Shown here in pieces: positions 8,102 through 16,500 of a stretch of DNA of 64,000 nt. The stretch spans positions 1-64,000 of the forward strand of contig CAWEKI010000007.1 in assembly GCA_963809695.1 (NCBI GenBank). Reading direction: 5' to 3'. How positions within the stretch are numbered: position 1 is the first letter of the stretch; each line of letters starts with the position of its first letter. The position numbers were made by a program, and so were the translations under genes. Under the pieces are notes generated by a model. That model did not search any database and was not told the DNA's origin. It saw only the letters and a list, made by a program, of their open reading frames with translations. The stretch comes from JAGDMJ01 sp963809695 (lineage in GTDB: Bacteria; Bacteroidota; Ignavibacteria; UBA10030; UBA6906).

Positions 8102-8133
8102 AAAATGCCTGGCTTAGTGATCTAAGCCAGGCA
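8102..8133 (-). terminator. Intrinsic terminator-like hairpin downstream of tRNA-Phe
   Basis: There is a perfect 12-bp inverted repeat, TGCCTGGCTTAG (8106-8117) and its complement (8122-8133), with a 4-base loop. On the minus strand it is followed by TTTTAG. It lies about 160 bp beyond the tRNA-Phe 3' end and is a reasonable end for that transcript. Confidence 0.6.
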
Positions 8134-8294
8134 CCCCAAGTGGTCAAAATTCTTGGCTACGTCGGGCCCACCTTCTACCAGGCAAGCCGATCTGAGCGCC
8201 GATCGTGCTTGGTATCCTCCTCCCCAATATCAAATCTTAGGTCACAATTAGGGCACACTGTAGTCGCCGTAGTCTCAAAATTGCCCTTTCTGAG

Positions 8295-8367
8295 TGGACA
8301 GGGAGGGAATCGAACCCCCGACACAAGGATTTTCAGTCCTTTGCTCTACCAACTGAGCTACCTGTCC
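8295..8367 (-). tRNA. tRNA-Phe (GAA)
   Basis: The 73-nt gene folds with acceptor arms GGACAGG/CCTGTCC, a D stem GCTC/GAGC, an anticodon stem AAGGA/TCCTT and the loop CTGAAAA (anticodon GAA). The T arm is GGGGGTTCGATTCCC. CCA is not encoded: the sequence after the discriminator A is CTC. Its 3' end faces the accessory region at lower coordinates, which is the usual orientation for an island inserted at a tRNA gene. Confidence 0.95.
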
Positions 8368-8368
8368 C

Positions 8369-8413
8369 AAAATTTCGTTACTTAACGTTTCTTAGTTAAG
8401 TAACAGAAATTTT
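8369..8413. repeat. Long hairpin abutting the tRNA-Phe 5' end
   Basis: AAAATTTC followed by GTTACTTAAC (8369-8386) pairs with GTTAAGTAAC, a bulged A and GAAATTTT (8395-8413). This gives an 18-bp stem with an 8-base loop. It ends one base from the tRNA 5' end, so in the precursor RNA it would sit right at the RNase P site. Confidence 0.7.
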
Positions 8414-8414
8414 G

Positions 8415-8722
8415 AGGATCCCCGCTGCTTTCTAGCGGGATCCAAAACTATATTCCCGGGACTAGCGAGTCCGCGAAGCGGGCGAAGCTAACTGCGTTTT
8501 GAGAAACTTAGGATCCCCGCTCGTTCTTTGAGCGGGATCCGAAATTCTGAACTTAGCGAGTCCTGCTTATGGACGAACCTAAGTTCATGAAATTTTCAGG
8601 ATCCCCGCTCGTTCTTTGAGCGGGATCCGAAATTCTGAACTTAGCGAGTCCTGCTTATGGACGAAGCTAACTTCATGAAATCTTTAGGATCCTGTACGCT
8701 TTCGGACGAGATCCGAAATGAT
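8415..8722. repeat. Tandem 88-95-bp repeats, each with two hairpins
   Basis: Units start with AGGATCC at 8415, 8510, 8598 and 8686. The second and third are nearly identical and 88 bp long, the first is diverged (95 bp) and the last is truncated. Each full unit has one hairpin from GGATCC-CCGCTC and GAGCGGGATCC, and a second from TGAACTTAG and CTAAGTTCA with an inner GTCC/GGAC. No ORF is supported. Whether they act as RNA (part of the tRNA transcript), as DNA cruciforms, or as an expanded REP-type element cannot be decided here. Confidence 0.85.
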
Positions 8723-8725
8723 TGA

Positions 8726-8754
8726 TTTTTGCCGAAGGAGCGCTTCGGCAAAAA
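8726..8754. terminator. Bidirectional intrinsic terminator
   Basis: TTTTTGCCGAAG (8726-8737) and CTTCGGCAAAAA (8743-8754) form a perfect 12-bp stem with a 5-base loop. It has T runs in both directions. It lies 47 bp past the stop of the acyl-CoA dehydrogenase gene. Confidence 0.85.
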
Positions 8755-8801
8755 CCAATAATACGAAATACCCCCAACAAAATCAACCGCTCCGCGACAG
8801 A

Positions 8802-9944
8802 TTACACCTTCCCATTCCTTTTTATCACTTCGCGGGCTATTACGAGCTGCTGAATCTCGTTCGTCCCTTCAAAGATCCTGTTGATGCGCGAATCACGGTA
8901 ATAGCGCTCAATGGGAAGCTCGCGGGAGTATCCCATGCCGCCATGGATCTGCACGGCCATGTCGGCGACCCTGTCCAGCGACTCCGAGCAATACCATTTT
9001 ACCGATGCCGCCTGCCGGGAGATCGGCCGGCCGGCGTCGTAATCCACAGCCGTCCGGTATACCATCGACTCCATCGCGTAGACCATTGTCGCCATCTCCG
9101 CCAGCATGAACTGGATGGCCTCAAACGAGGCAATCGGCGCATCAAATTGCTTCCGTTCCTTGGCATACACGGCGGAGTACTCCAGCAGCTGCTTCGCTGC
9201 TCCCATGCACGCCGCGCCAAGGCCAAGCCGTCCGGCATCCAGCGTCTTCATCGCGATCAGGAACCCGCGCCCATCCTCGCCAATTATGTTCTCTTTCGGC
9301 ACACGCACATTATCAAACGTGATCGGGGTGGTGACGCTCCCCCGGATCCCCATCTTTTTCTCCGGCGGGCCGGCACAGTATCCGGGCATCTTCGTCTCAA
9401 CCACGAATCCGGTGATCCCGCGTTCCGTCCGGCAGAACGTGGACACGACATCCGCGATCCCTCCGTTCGTGATCCACATTTTTTCGCCGTTGATAAGCCA
9501 GTCGTCCCCGTCCCGATGGGCTTTGGTGCGCAGGTTGAACGAGTCCGATCCGGCGAGCACCTCGGTAAGCGCAAAGGCGCCGATATATCTTCCTTCGGCC
9601 AGCGGCACGAGGTACTTCTTTTTCAACGCCTCGCTCCCGCCAAGGTAGATCGCGTTGGCGCCGATGGATTCGTGAGCCCCGATAAAGGTGGCCGTGGACA
9701 TGCACCCGCGCGCGATCTCCTCCTGCATCAGGCAGTACCCCAGTTCTCCGAATCCTCCTCCGCCATACTCGGGCGGGAAGGCAGCCCCCAGGAGTCCAAG
9801 ATCCTTAATCTTCTGGATCAGATCGGCGGGGATCTTTTCTTCTTCATCAATCTTGTGTGCGACAGGCTTGATCTCACTGTTCACAAAATCGCGAACCATA
9901 TCCCGGAGCATTTTCTGCTCTTCGGTAAACTGAAAATCCGACAT
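8802..9944 (-). CDS. Acyl-CoA dehydrogenase
   Basis: The 380-residue product has the usual length and order: N-terminal helical domain, central beta domain and C-terminal helical domain. The signatures are WITNGG (FAD/substrate region), the R-x-QFD stretch KERKQFDAPI, the QIHGGMGYSRELPIER motif, and IFEGTNEIQ carrying the expected catalytic glutamate. It oxidises an acyl-CoA at the alpha-beta bond, with electrons passed to ETF. Chain-length preference cannot be read with confidence, but short/branched-chain types share this glutamate position. The motif normally read as ALTEPxAGSD is ALTEVLAGSD here, so a conserved proline is valine. AAGGGG precedes the ATG. It stands alone, ended by the terminator at 8726-8754. 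Confidence 0.93.
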   Translation of the reverse strand: MSDFQFTEEQKMLRDMVRDFVNSEIKPVAHKIDEEEKIPADLIQKIKDLGLLGAAFPPEYGGGGFGELGYCLMQEEIARGCMSTATFIGAHESIGANAIYLGGSEALKKKYLVPLAEGRYIGAFALTEVLAGSDSFNLRTKAHRDGDDWLINGEKMWITNGGIADVVSTFCRTERGITGFVVETKMPGYCAGPPEKKMGIRGSVTTPITFDNVRVPKENIIGEDGRGFLIAMKTLDAGRLGLGAACMGAAKQLLEYSAVYAKERKQFDAPIASFEAIQFMLAEMATMVYAMESMVYRTAVDYDAGRPISRQAASVKWYCSESLDRVADMAVQIHGGMGYSRELPIERYYRDSRINRIFEGTNEIQQLVIAREVIKRNGKV

Positions 9945-10051
9945 AGAGATGCCCCTTGATTGGTCTACAAATGCATCAATTGTGATTAGCTGGAAGGCAC
10001 ACGCTGCCGGATTCCAGCATCTGTCCGGCAGGATTCAGGAGAGACCTGGTC

Positions 10052-10895
10052 TTATAAGCGCGGTTCGTGGTGCTGCTGGCCGATGTAGCTGACAACGTCC
10101 TCGCCACCGTCGACACCAATGACATTGCCCGAGACCCAAAACGCACTTTCGTCGGCGAGCAGTGCAATCGCCTTTGCCACATCTTCCGGAGTTGTCAGGC
10201 GGCCACCCGGGTTCTTGGCCCTGGCGACTTCGAGCATCTTCACCGCACCGGGAATCTTCCGGAGCGCCGGCGTGTCGGTGACACCCGCCATCATGGCATT
10301 GGCAGTGATGCCCAGAGGCCCCAGCTCCATGGCTAGTTGACGAATATGCGACTCCAGCGCCGACTTGGCCGCGGAAACGGCGCCGTAGTTGGGGAGCGCC
10401 GTGTGCCCGCCCGAACTGGTCATCGCAAAAATCCTCCCTCCCCGCTTCATCAGGTTCCGCTGGAGCAGGCCCTGCACCCAGTAGACCAGGCTGTTGGCCA
10501 TGACATCGATCGTCATTTCCATTTGTGCCTGGTTGAGGCCTTCATCCGGCTTCTTCGCGATGAACGGCTTCAGCGTGCCGAAGGCAAGAGAGTGAAGCAG
10601 GATCCTCACCGTGCCCGGGGCCGTGACAAAGCGTTCCTGCACTTCGTCGAGTATCTCGTTGCGCTTGATCGCGTCGGCGGCATTGATGTTGAAGAAAATC
10701 GGCTTCGCGGCCGTGGTGTTTGATCTCTTTGATGACGTGCTGCACTGTCGGCATCGTGGCCAAACGATCCAGGTGCACCCCAAAGACATTCATCCCGAGC
10801 TTGGCAAGTTCAATCGACGTTGCCCCGCCGAAACCGCTCGACGCCCCAAGAACAAGCGCCCAATCGCTCGACTTGAATCGCGGATCCTGTTTCAT
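10052..10895 (-). pseudogene. FabI-like short-chain dehydrogenase (enoyl-ACP reductase type), frameshifted
   Basis: The first 70 or so residues (start ATG 10895: LGASSGFGGATSIELAKLG, nucleotide-binding) are in one frame. The rest, from FFNINAAD, is in another and ends at 10052. Joined, they give a protein of about 280 residues. RILLHSLAFG resembles the LVHSLAFA signature of FabI-type reductases, and YGAVSAAK gives a Tyr-x6-Lys active site rather than the Tyr-x3-Lys of ordinary SDRs. The break is at the T run read on the minus strand at 10695-10698: four T where three would restore GAT-TTC-TTC-AAC. Removing one base repairs the gene. It follows glmS by 32 bp. It may be a true pseudogene or a sequencing error. 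Confidence 0.8.
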
Positions 10896-10927
10896 ACTCT
10901 TCCTTTTATCGTTGAGGCGTGAGGAGC

Positions 10928-12766
10928 TTATTCCACCGTTACACTTTTTGCAAGGTTGCGGGGCTGATCAACGTTGGTCCCGCGCGCCACCGCCATGTAG
11001 TAGGCCAGCAGCTGGAGCGGGATGACGTTGACAATGGGCCCAAAGAACCCGTAGATCCGGGGAACGCGGATCACGAACTCGGCAAGCTTCTCGATCTCGG
11101 TATCGTCTTCATTGGCAATCGCAATAACCCGCCCCCGCCGCGCACGCACTTCCTGAATATTGCTGAGCACCTTTTCGTAAATGCTGTCCCGTGGGACAAT
11201 AAAGACGACCGGCATGTGCTCATCAATCAGGGCAATCGGTCCGTGCTTCATCTCTGCTGCAGGATACCCTTCCGCATGGATGTACGAAATCTCCTTCAGC
11301 TTGAGGGCACCTTCGAGCGCCACCGGGAAGTTGGCCCCCCGTCCAAGATACAGAAAGTGGCTCACATCCTTGAACTCTTCCGCGACAGCCTTTATCGTCT
11401 CTGTATGCCGGAGGACATGCGCGACCTTTTCCGGCAGGCTATCGATCGCCTCCGCAAGGATCTTGCCGTCCTCCAGGGACATTCCCCGCGCGCGCGCGAG
11501 CATGAGCGTGATTTCCGCAAGCACGGTGAGCTGCGAGGTGAATGCTTTTGTCGACGCAACGCCGATCTCGGGCCCGGCATGCACATACACACCGCCGTGC
11601 GATTCCCGGGCGATCGCGCTCCCGACAACGTTCACAATCCCCAGCACCGTCGCTCCTTTGCTCTTCGCCTCACGCATCGCAGCCAGCGTGTCGGCCGTCT
11701 CACCGCTCTGGCTGATGAAGAATACCACGTCGTCCTTCGTGAGCACCGGGTTCCGGTACCGGAACTCCGAAGCGTACTCCACCTCGGTCGGGATCTTGGC
11801 GATCTGCTCCAGCATGTATTCTCCGACCAGCCCCGCATGCCACGAGGTACCGCACGCGGTGATGATGAAACGGCGGGCGTTCAACAACTTGTCTTTCACA
11901 TCCCGGAGGCCGCCAAGCACGACATCTCCTTCTTCCACGCGGAGCCGGCCCCGCATCGCATTCCGGATCGTCTCCGGCTGCTCGTTGATTTCCTTGAGCA
12001 TGAAGTGCTCGTAGCCGCCACGCTCGATCTGTGTCAGCTCGAACGTCACTTCCTCGACAGCTTTTTCCACCGCGACATCTTCGATGGTCATGGTACGGAA
12101 CCCGTCCGCGGTGATCTCCGCGATCTCGCCGTCCGAAAGGTAGACCACGTGCCGCGTGTGGTCGATGATCGCTGAGGCATCGGACGCGACGAAATTTTCC
12201 CCTTCACCCACGCCGATCAGCAGGGGACTTCCTTTTCTGCCCACAATGAGTTTGTCCGGCTCATGAACGGAGAGCACCACCAGGCCGTAGGTCCCTTCCA
12301 CCTCTGCAAGGGCAAGCCGAACAGCCGAACAGAGATCGTGGGTCCGCTTGTACATCTCCTCGATGAGATGAGCCAGGACTTCCGTGTCGGTCGCGGTGTT
12401 GAAACAATGTCCTTCCCGCTGAAGCTTGGTCTTGATTGCCGCGTAGTTCTCAATAATACCGTTGTGGATAATGGCAATTTCCTTCCTGGAGTCCCAGTGC
12501 GGATGTGCATTCACGTCGTTGGGCTCTCCGTGGGTCGCCCACCGCGTATGCCCCATCCCAACCTGCGCGCTCAGGTTCCCGTCCAGAGCGTGCAGAGTAG
12601 CAGCGAGCTGGGCAACCTTCCCCGCCTGCTTCTTGATCAGGAACTTCCCCTCTTTGATCAAAGCAATGCCTGCGGAGTCGTACCCCCGATACTCGAGCCT
12701 GCGGAGCCCCTCAAGAATAATGGGGACACAGTTTTTCTGCCCAATATAGCCCACAATTCCGCACAT
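10928..12766 (-). CDS. glmS: Glutamine--fructose-6-phosphate aminotransferase (isomerizing)
   Basis: The 612-residue enzyme makes glucosamine-6-phosphate from fructose-6-phosphate and glutamine, the first step to UDP-GlcNAc, peptidoglycan and LPS. It begins MCGIVGYIG, with Cys as the N-terminal nucleophile after Met removal. The glutaminase domain covers about 1-240 (GHTRWATHG, HNGIIENY). Two SIS sugar-isomerase domains follow (FITACGTSWHAG, FISQSGETADT, EGALKLKEISY). The C-terminus DQPRNLAKSVTVE is the conserved tail. AAAGGGG precedes the ATG. It is downstream of pgeF (58 bp) and upstream of the broken FabI-like gene. No glmS ribozyme is evident in the short upstream gap. Confidence 0.97.
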   Translation of the reverse strand: MCGIVGYIGQKNCVPIILEGLRRLEYRGYDSAGIALIKEGKFLIKKQAGKVAQLAATLHALDGNLSAQVGMGHTRWATHGEPNDVNAHPHWDSRKEIAIIHNGIIENYAAIKTKLQREGHCFNTATDTEVLAHLIEEMYKRTHDLCSAVRLALAEVEGTYGLVVLSVHEPDKLIVGRKGSPLLIGVGEGENFVASDASAIIDHTRHVVYLSDGEIAEITADGFRTMTIEDVAVEKAVEEVTFELTQIERGGYEHFMLKEINEQPETIRNAMRGRLRVEEGDVVLGGLRDVKDKLLNARRFIITACGTSWHAGLVGEYMLEQIAKIPTEVEYASEFRYRNPVLTKDDVVFFISQSGETADTLAAMREAKSKGATVLGIVNVVGSAIARESHGGVYVHAGPEIGVASTKAFTSQLTVLAEITLMLARARGMSLEDGKILAEAIDSLPEKVAHVLRHTETIKAVAEEFKDVSHFLYLGRGANFPVALEGALKLKEISYIHAEGYPAAEMKHGPIALIDEHMPVVFIVPRDSIYEKVLSNIQEVRARRGRVIAIANEDDTEIEKLAEFVIRVPRIYGFFGPIVNVIPLQLLAYYMAVARGTNVDQPRNLAKSVTVE

Positions 12767-12824
12767 GAATTGCCCCTTTCACTCCAAAGAATGAGCTGGA
12801 TGATAACGAAAAACGATGAAAAAA

Positions 12825-13556
12825 TCAACGAATGAGCCCGATCACTCCTAACATCCTGCCGGATTTCGAGCCGTCGCGTCTGTAGGATTGGAAAAGAGCT
12901 GGCTCGCAGATCGTGCACAAAGGATTCACATCAATGGATGCCGGTGGGATCCCTGCTGACAGAAGCTGGTCCAGGACCGCACTCTTGAGGTCGACATGGG
13001 TCTTGCCGTCCATTTCGTGGACAAATCGGGGGTCGAACCGCGAAGCCACGTCAGGACTCACGGCGTAGCAGCAAACCGAAGCTGCCGGACCTACGTAGGC
13101 GATCATTGCCCTGGGGTCAGAACCATACTCTTCAGTCATTTTTCGGACCCCTTGCACCGCAATCGCGGCCACTGTCCCTCGCCAGCCAGAATGGATGGCT
13201 GCGACCACTTTCTTTTCCTTCTCAAGAATAAAAAGGGGGATGCAATCAGCAGTGGACACGCTCAGAATGACCCCGACCTTGTCGGTGACCAGGCCGTCGC
13301 ATTCCGGGTAGACCCCGGGACGGTCAGCGCGCATGACCGTCGAGGAATGGATTTGTTGGGGAATGGCGAGCGCTTCTTCCGAGATGCCAAGCCGGTTCAG
13401 AAAGAGCTCCCGGTTAGCTCGCACGCGGGCCGGGTCGTCTCCTACGTTAAAGGAGAGGTTCATGCCAAAGGGGGAATCCGGCAAGCCCCCGATCCGCGTG
13501 CTCAAGGCAGTCAGAAGGGTGGAAGAATTGAGACCCACCGGACGAAGAATCCTCAT
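12825..13556 (-). CDS. pgeF: YfiH-family purine nucleoside phosphorylase / peptidoglycan editing factor
   Basis: The 243-residue protein belongs to the YfiH/DUF152 (LACC1-like) family. The zinc/active-site pattern is visible: QQIHSSTV (His), STADCIP (Cys) and HSGWRGT (His). Family members act as purine nucleoside phosphorylase/adenosine deaminase, and E. coli PgeF removes misincorporated residues from UDP-MurNAc. The ATG (13554-13556) overlaps the TGA of the upstream histidine kinase gene as ATGA, so the two are translationally coupled. Position next to glmS fits a cell-wall precursor theme, but this is context only. Confidence 0.93.
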   Translation of the reverse strand: MRILRPVGLNSSTLLTALSTRIGGLPDSPFGMNLSFNVGDDPARVRANRELFLNRLGISEEALAIPQQIHSSTVMRADRPGVYPECDGLVTDKVGVILSVSTADCIPLFILEKEKKVVAAIHSGWRGTVAAIAVQGVRKMTEEYGSDPRAMIAYVGPAASVCCYAVSPDVASRFDPRFVHEMDGKTHVDLKSAVLDQLLSAGIPPASIDVNPLCTICEPALFQSYRRDGSKSGRMLGVIGLIR

Positions 13557-16500
13557 GCACCACCCCCGCCCGCCCCTCGATCAGCCCCGGGCAGGAGAAT
13601 TGACACGGTTGTCCCCTTCCCTGGCGCACTGCTGATATCGATTATCCCCCCGAGATCATCGACGGTCTTTTTCACGATCGCAAGTCCCAGCCCCATCCCT
13701 TCGGTTTTCGTTGAGAAGTTTGGCTGGAACAGCTTGGCCTTCATCTCTTCCGGAATACCCGGCCCCGTGTCAGTGATGGTCACGTGCACATTCTGACCAA
13801 CCTGCGCCGTGGTCATGTGCACCACTCCCCTGTTTTCCATGGCCTGCAGCGCGTTCCGCACCACATTGATAAAAGCCCTCCGGAGCTCCTCGCGGTCAGC
13901 AAGAACAGGGGGCAACCCTTCCGCCAGGTCGGTCTTGAACTCCAACCCTTCCTGGCGGTCGAACAGTTGCATCGTCTCGGTAAGCACCTGGCTCACATCG
14001 CACGGCTCGAGTTGCCGCTTCGGCATCCGGGCAAAATGGGAGAATTCGGAGGCAATACGGCTCAGCGTGTCTACCTGCTCGATGATCGTCCTGGTGACAT
14101 CGTTCAGTACTTGATCGAAATTCTCCACGCGATCCTGGTAGGTCATGCGAAGGTGCTGAATCGCCAGCTTCATCGGTGTCAACGGATTCTTGATCTCATG
14201 AGCCACCTGCTTTGCCATTTCCTTCCATGCCAACTCACGTTCGAATCGGACGAGCTCTTCACGGCTTTTCTGAAGATCCTTCGTCATCGTGCTGAACGAT
14301 GTGATGAGTTCGCCGATCTCCCCTTCCCCCTTGATGTCGTGCAGGTCAACATTCAGGTCGCCGCGGGAAACCCGGCGGGTCGCCTCCGTGAGCCGGTGCA
14401 CTGGCGACGCGATGCGGCTGGCAAAAGCCGTTGCTATCGCCAGCATGGAAAGGAACACGACGAAATAGACGCCGAAGAGAAAGGCGTTCCGGCTGGACAG
14501 CTCTGCATCCAGCTCGTCTTGCCGGAAGAGCGTTGGAACGGAAACCACCCCGACGATCGCTCCGTCATCGTTCAGGATCGGCCGGTACCCTACCGCGTAC
14601 TGGTACAAACCGATACTTTCCTTCTCGAGAACGAATCGTTTGCCCTCCAGGACAACGCTGGCGTACGCGGTCCCGCTGATGCGCCGGTCCAGGATCCCGG
14701 CCTCGAAGAGTTCCGGTCTGCTTGTCGTGCTGAGGTAGTCCCCGGCATAGAGATTGAAATCGGTGCTGATGTCTGCGGCGATCTGCTCTGCGACCGTGGA
14801 GCTCACCGCAGCAGGGTTCGCTGCCACGCTGTCCGGCATGTTCGCGAGCACCGCTGCGGTCTCGTTCCCCAAGCGTTGCACGGTGCGGGCCATCAGCCGG
14901 TCCCCCGCGGCAAACCTTCCATACAGGGCGATGAGCGCGAGGGGGACAACAGCGGTAAGGATAAAGGCAACCAGAAGCCGGTCTCTGAACGTGAACGTGA
15001 ACCGTCCCCCGCGTGCCATCAGCATGGCAATGTATCCGATAACGACGACAATAGAGAGGACGGTATAGTAGAGCAACACTCGTACGATCCCGGTCAGATA
15101 CCACCCGATTCCCGGCTCGGGCATTTCCAGGGAAACAGCATCCGCTTCTTCTCCCGTACTGTCCCGCACAAAATAGCATTCGTACGGCATCCCATTGATT
15201 TTCAGTTCAGTCCAGAGCGACGCCGTGCTTGTTGAACGGAGGCCCTCCCGCACCGATTCAGGAAGCATGTATCGGACTGGAAGGTTCTGGTTTGTCGTTG
15301 TGATCAGCATGCCGTCGAGATACTCGGAAATCGTGACAGGACGATAGAACATCTGCGGAGTTTCCGAGGACGCACTGCGCAGGATCGCCGGATTTTCGCC
15401 ACGGAACAGTGCCTGCTGTCCCGCGACAATGATGACTCTGGCATATCCCACGACGGAGCTGTCGTAGCCGCGGATCGCAGCCGAGCCGGCATAGACCTTC
15501 AACGCATTGACCCCCGTGCCGAATTCCCTGACCAGCGTCCCGCCCGACCGCCGTGCGGCCATCGTAGTTTCCACCTGCGCGGTCACCGTGCTTTGCCCTC
15601 CGATGGCAAACCGGCTGATCTCTCTTCCTGTTGTATCCGACACCGAAAACAGAGACGTGTACCCTTCGCGGCAGGCAATGCTTTGCGCCCAGCGGGTGAA
15701 CGCAAGCCGCCCGGTCTCCTCCTCATCCTCCCGGAGCAGTACATCAGCGGTATCTTCCGTCCGAAAGCGCCCCAGGCCGTCGTCGACGACAAATTTGAAC
15801 CAGCCGTCGACCGGCTTGAGCAGTTCTTCGGCAAACGCTTCGATACGATTCCGGTCCTTTTCCCTTACGTCGCTGTCCAGCAGAGGAAAATACAGGATCG
15901 CGGAGAAAGCAAGAGGGATAAATATCAGGCGCAACCCGATGGCCGGCGAAGCATCAGTCTGCCCGCGCCTGAGAAAGATAAGCAGCGCGAGAACAACTCC
16001 CGCGAAGAAGAGCCGATAGCCCATAGACATCAGCCGCGTGTCCTGGATGACCTCGAACACAATCGCTGACCCGACCAGCAAAGCTGAGAGCAGAGCCCAG
16101 GAACGCGGAGTCCATTTTCCGCTGCCGCCGGAGAGCGCCTCCATCATGAACCATCCGCTAGCGGCAGCGATCACCACCAGGCAGAACCCGATGATGAACA
16201 GGTCAACGACCATGACGCCCAGCTCAAAGGATGGAAGAATAATTCGCGGATCGCCGTATCGAAGGGTCGAATCAAACACTGCGCTCCTGATCACTGCCCC
16301 GTAGCCGCGCAAGACCCAGAACAGAAGCAAAGACACGACTGATGCGAGCAGGAGGCGGAGAATCATGCTTTGCGGAAACCAGGGGGCGGATGACGGACGG
16401 GCGACGTTCAAAAGCGTTTTCGCCGCGTAGACAATTGTCAGCCCTGTGGCGACCGCAGTAATGGTCATCTCACCGATGGATTTTCCCAATCCTCCGCCGA

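Noticed and set aside
8415..8722. CRISPR array
   Set aside because: The repeats are 88-95 bp with no unique spacers and no cas genes nearby.
8718..9959. Long plus-strand ORF of 413 codons opposite the acyl-CoA dehydrogenase
   Set aside because: It is the antisense shadow of a well-supported gene in GC-rich DNA; the product is His/Arg/Pro-rich without domains.
12767..12824. glmS ribozyme upstream of glmS
   Set aside because: The gap is only 58 bp and lacks the ribozyme core.
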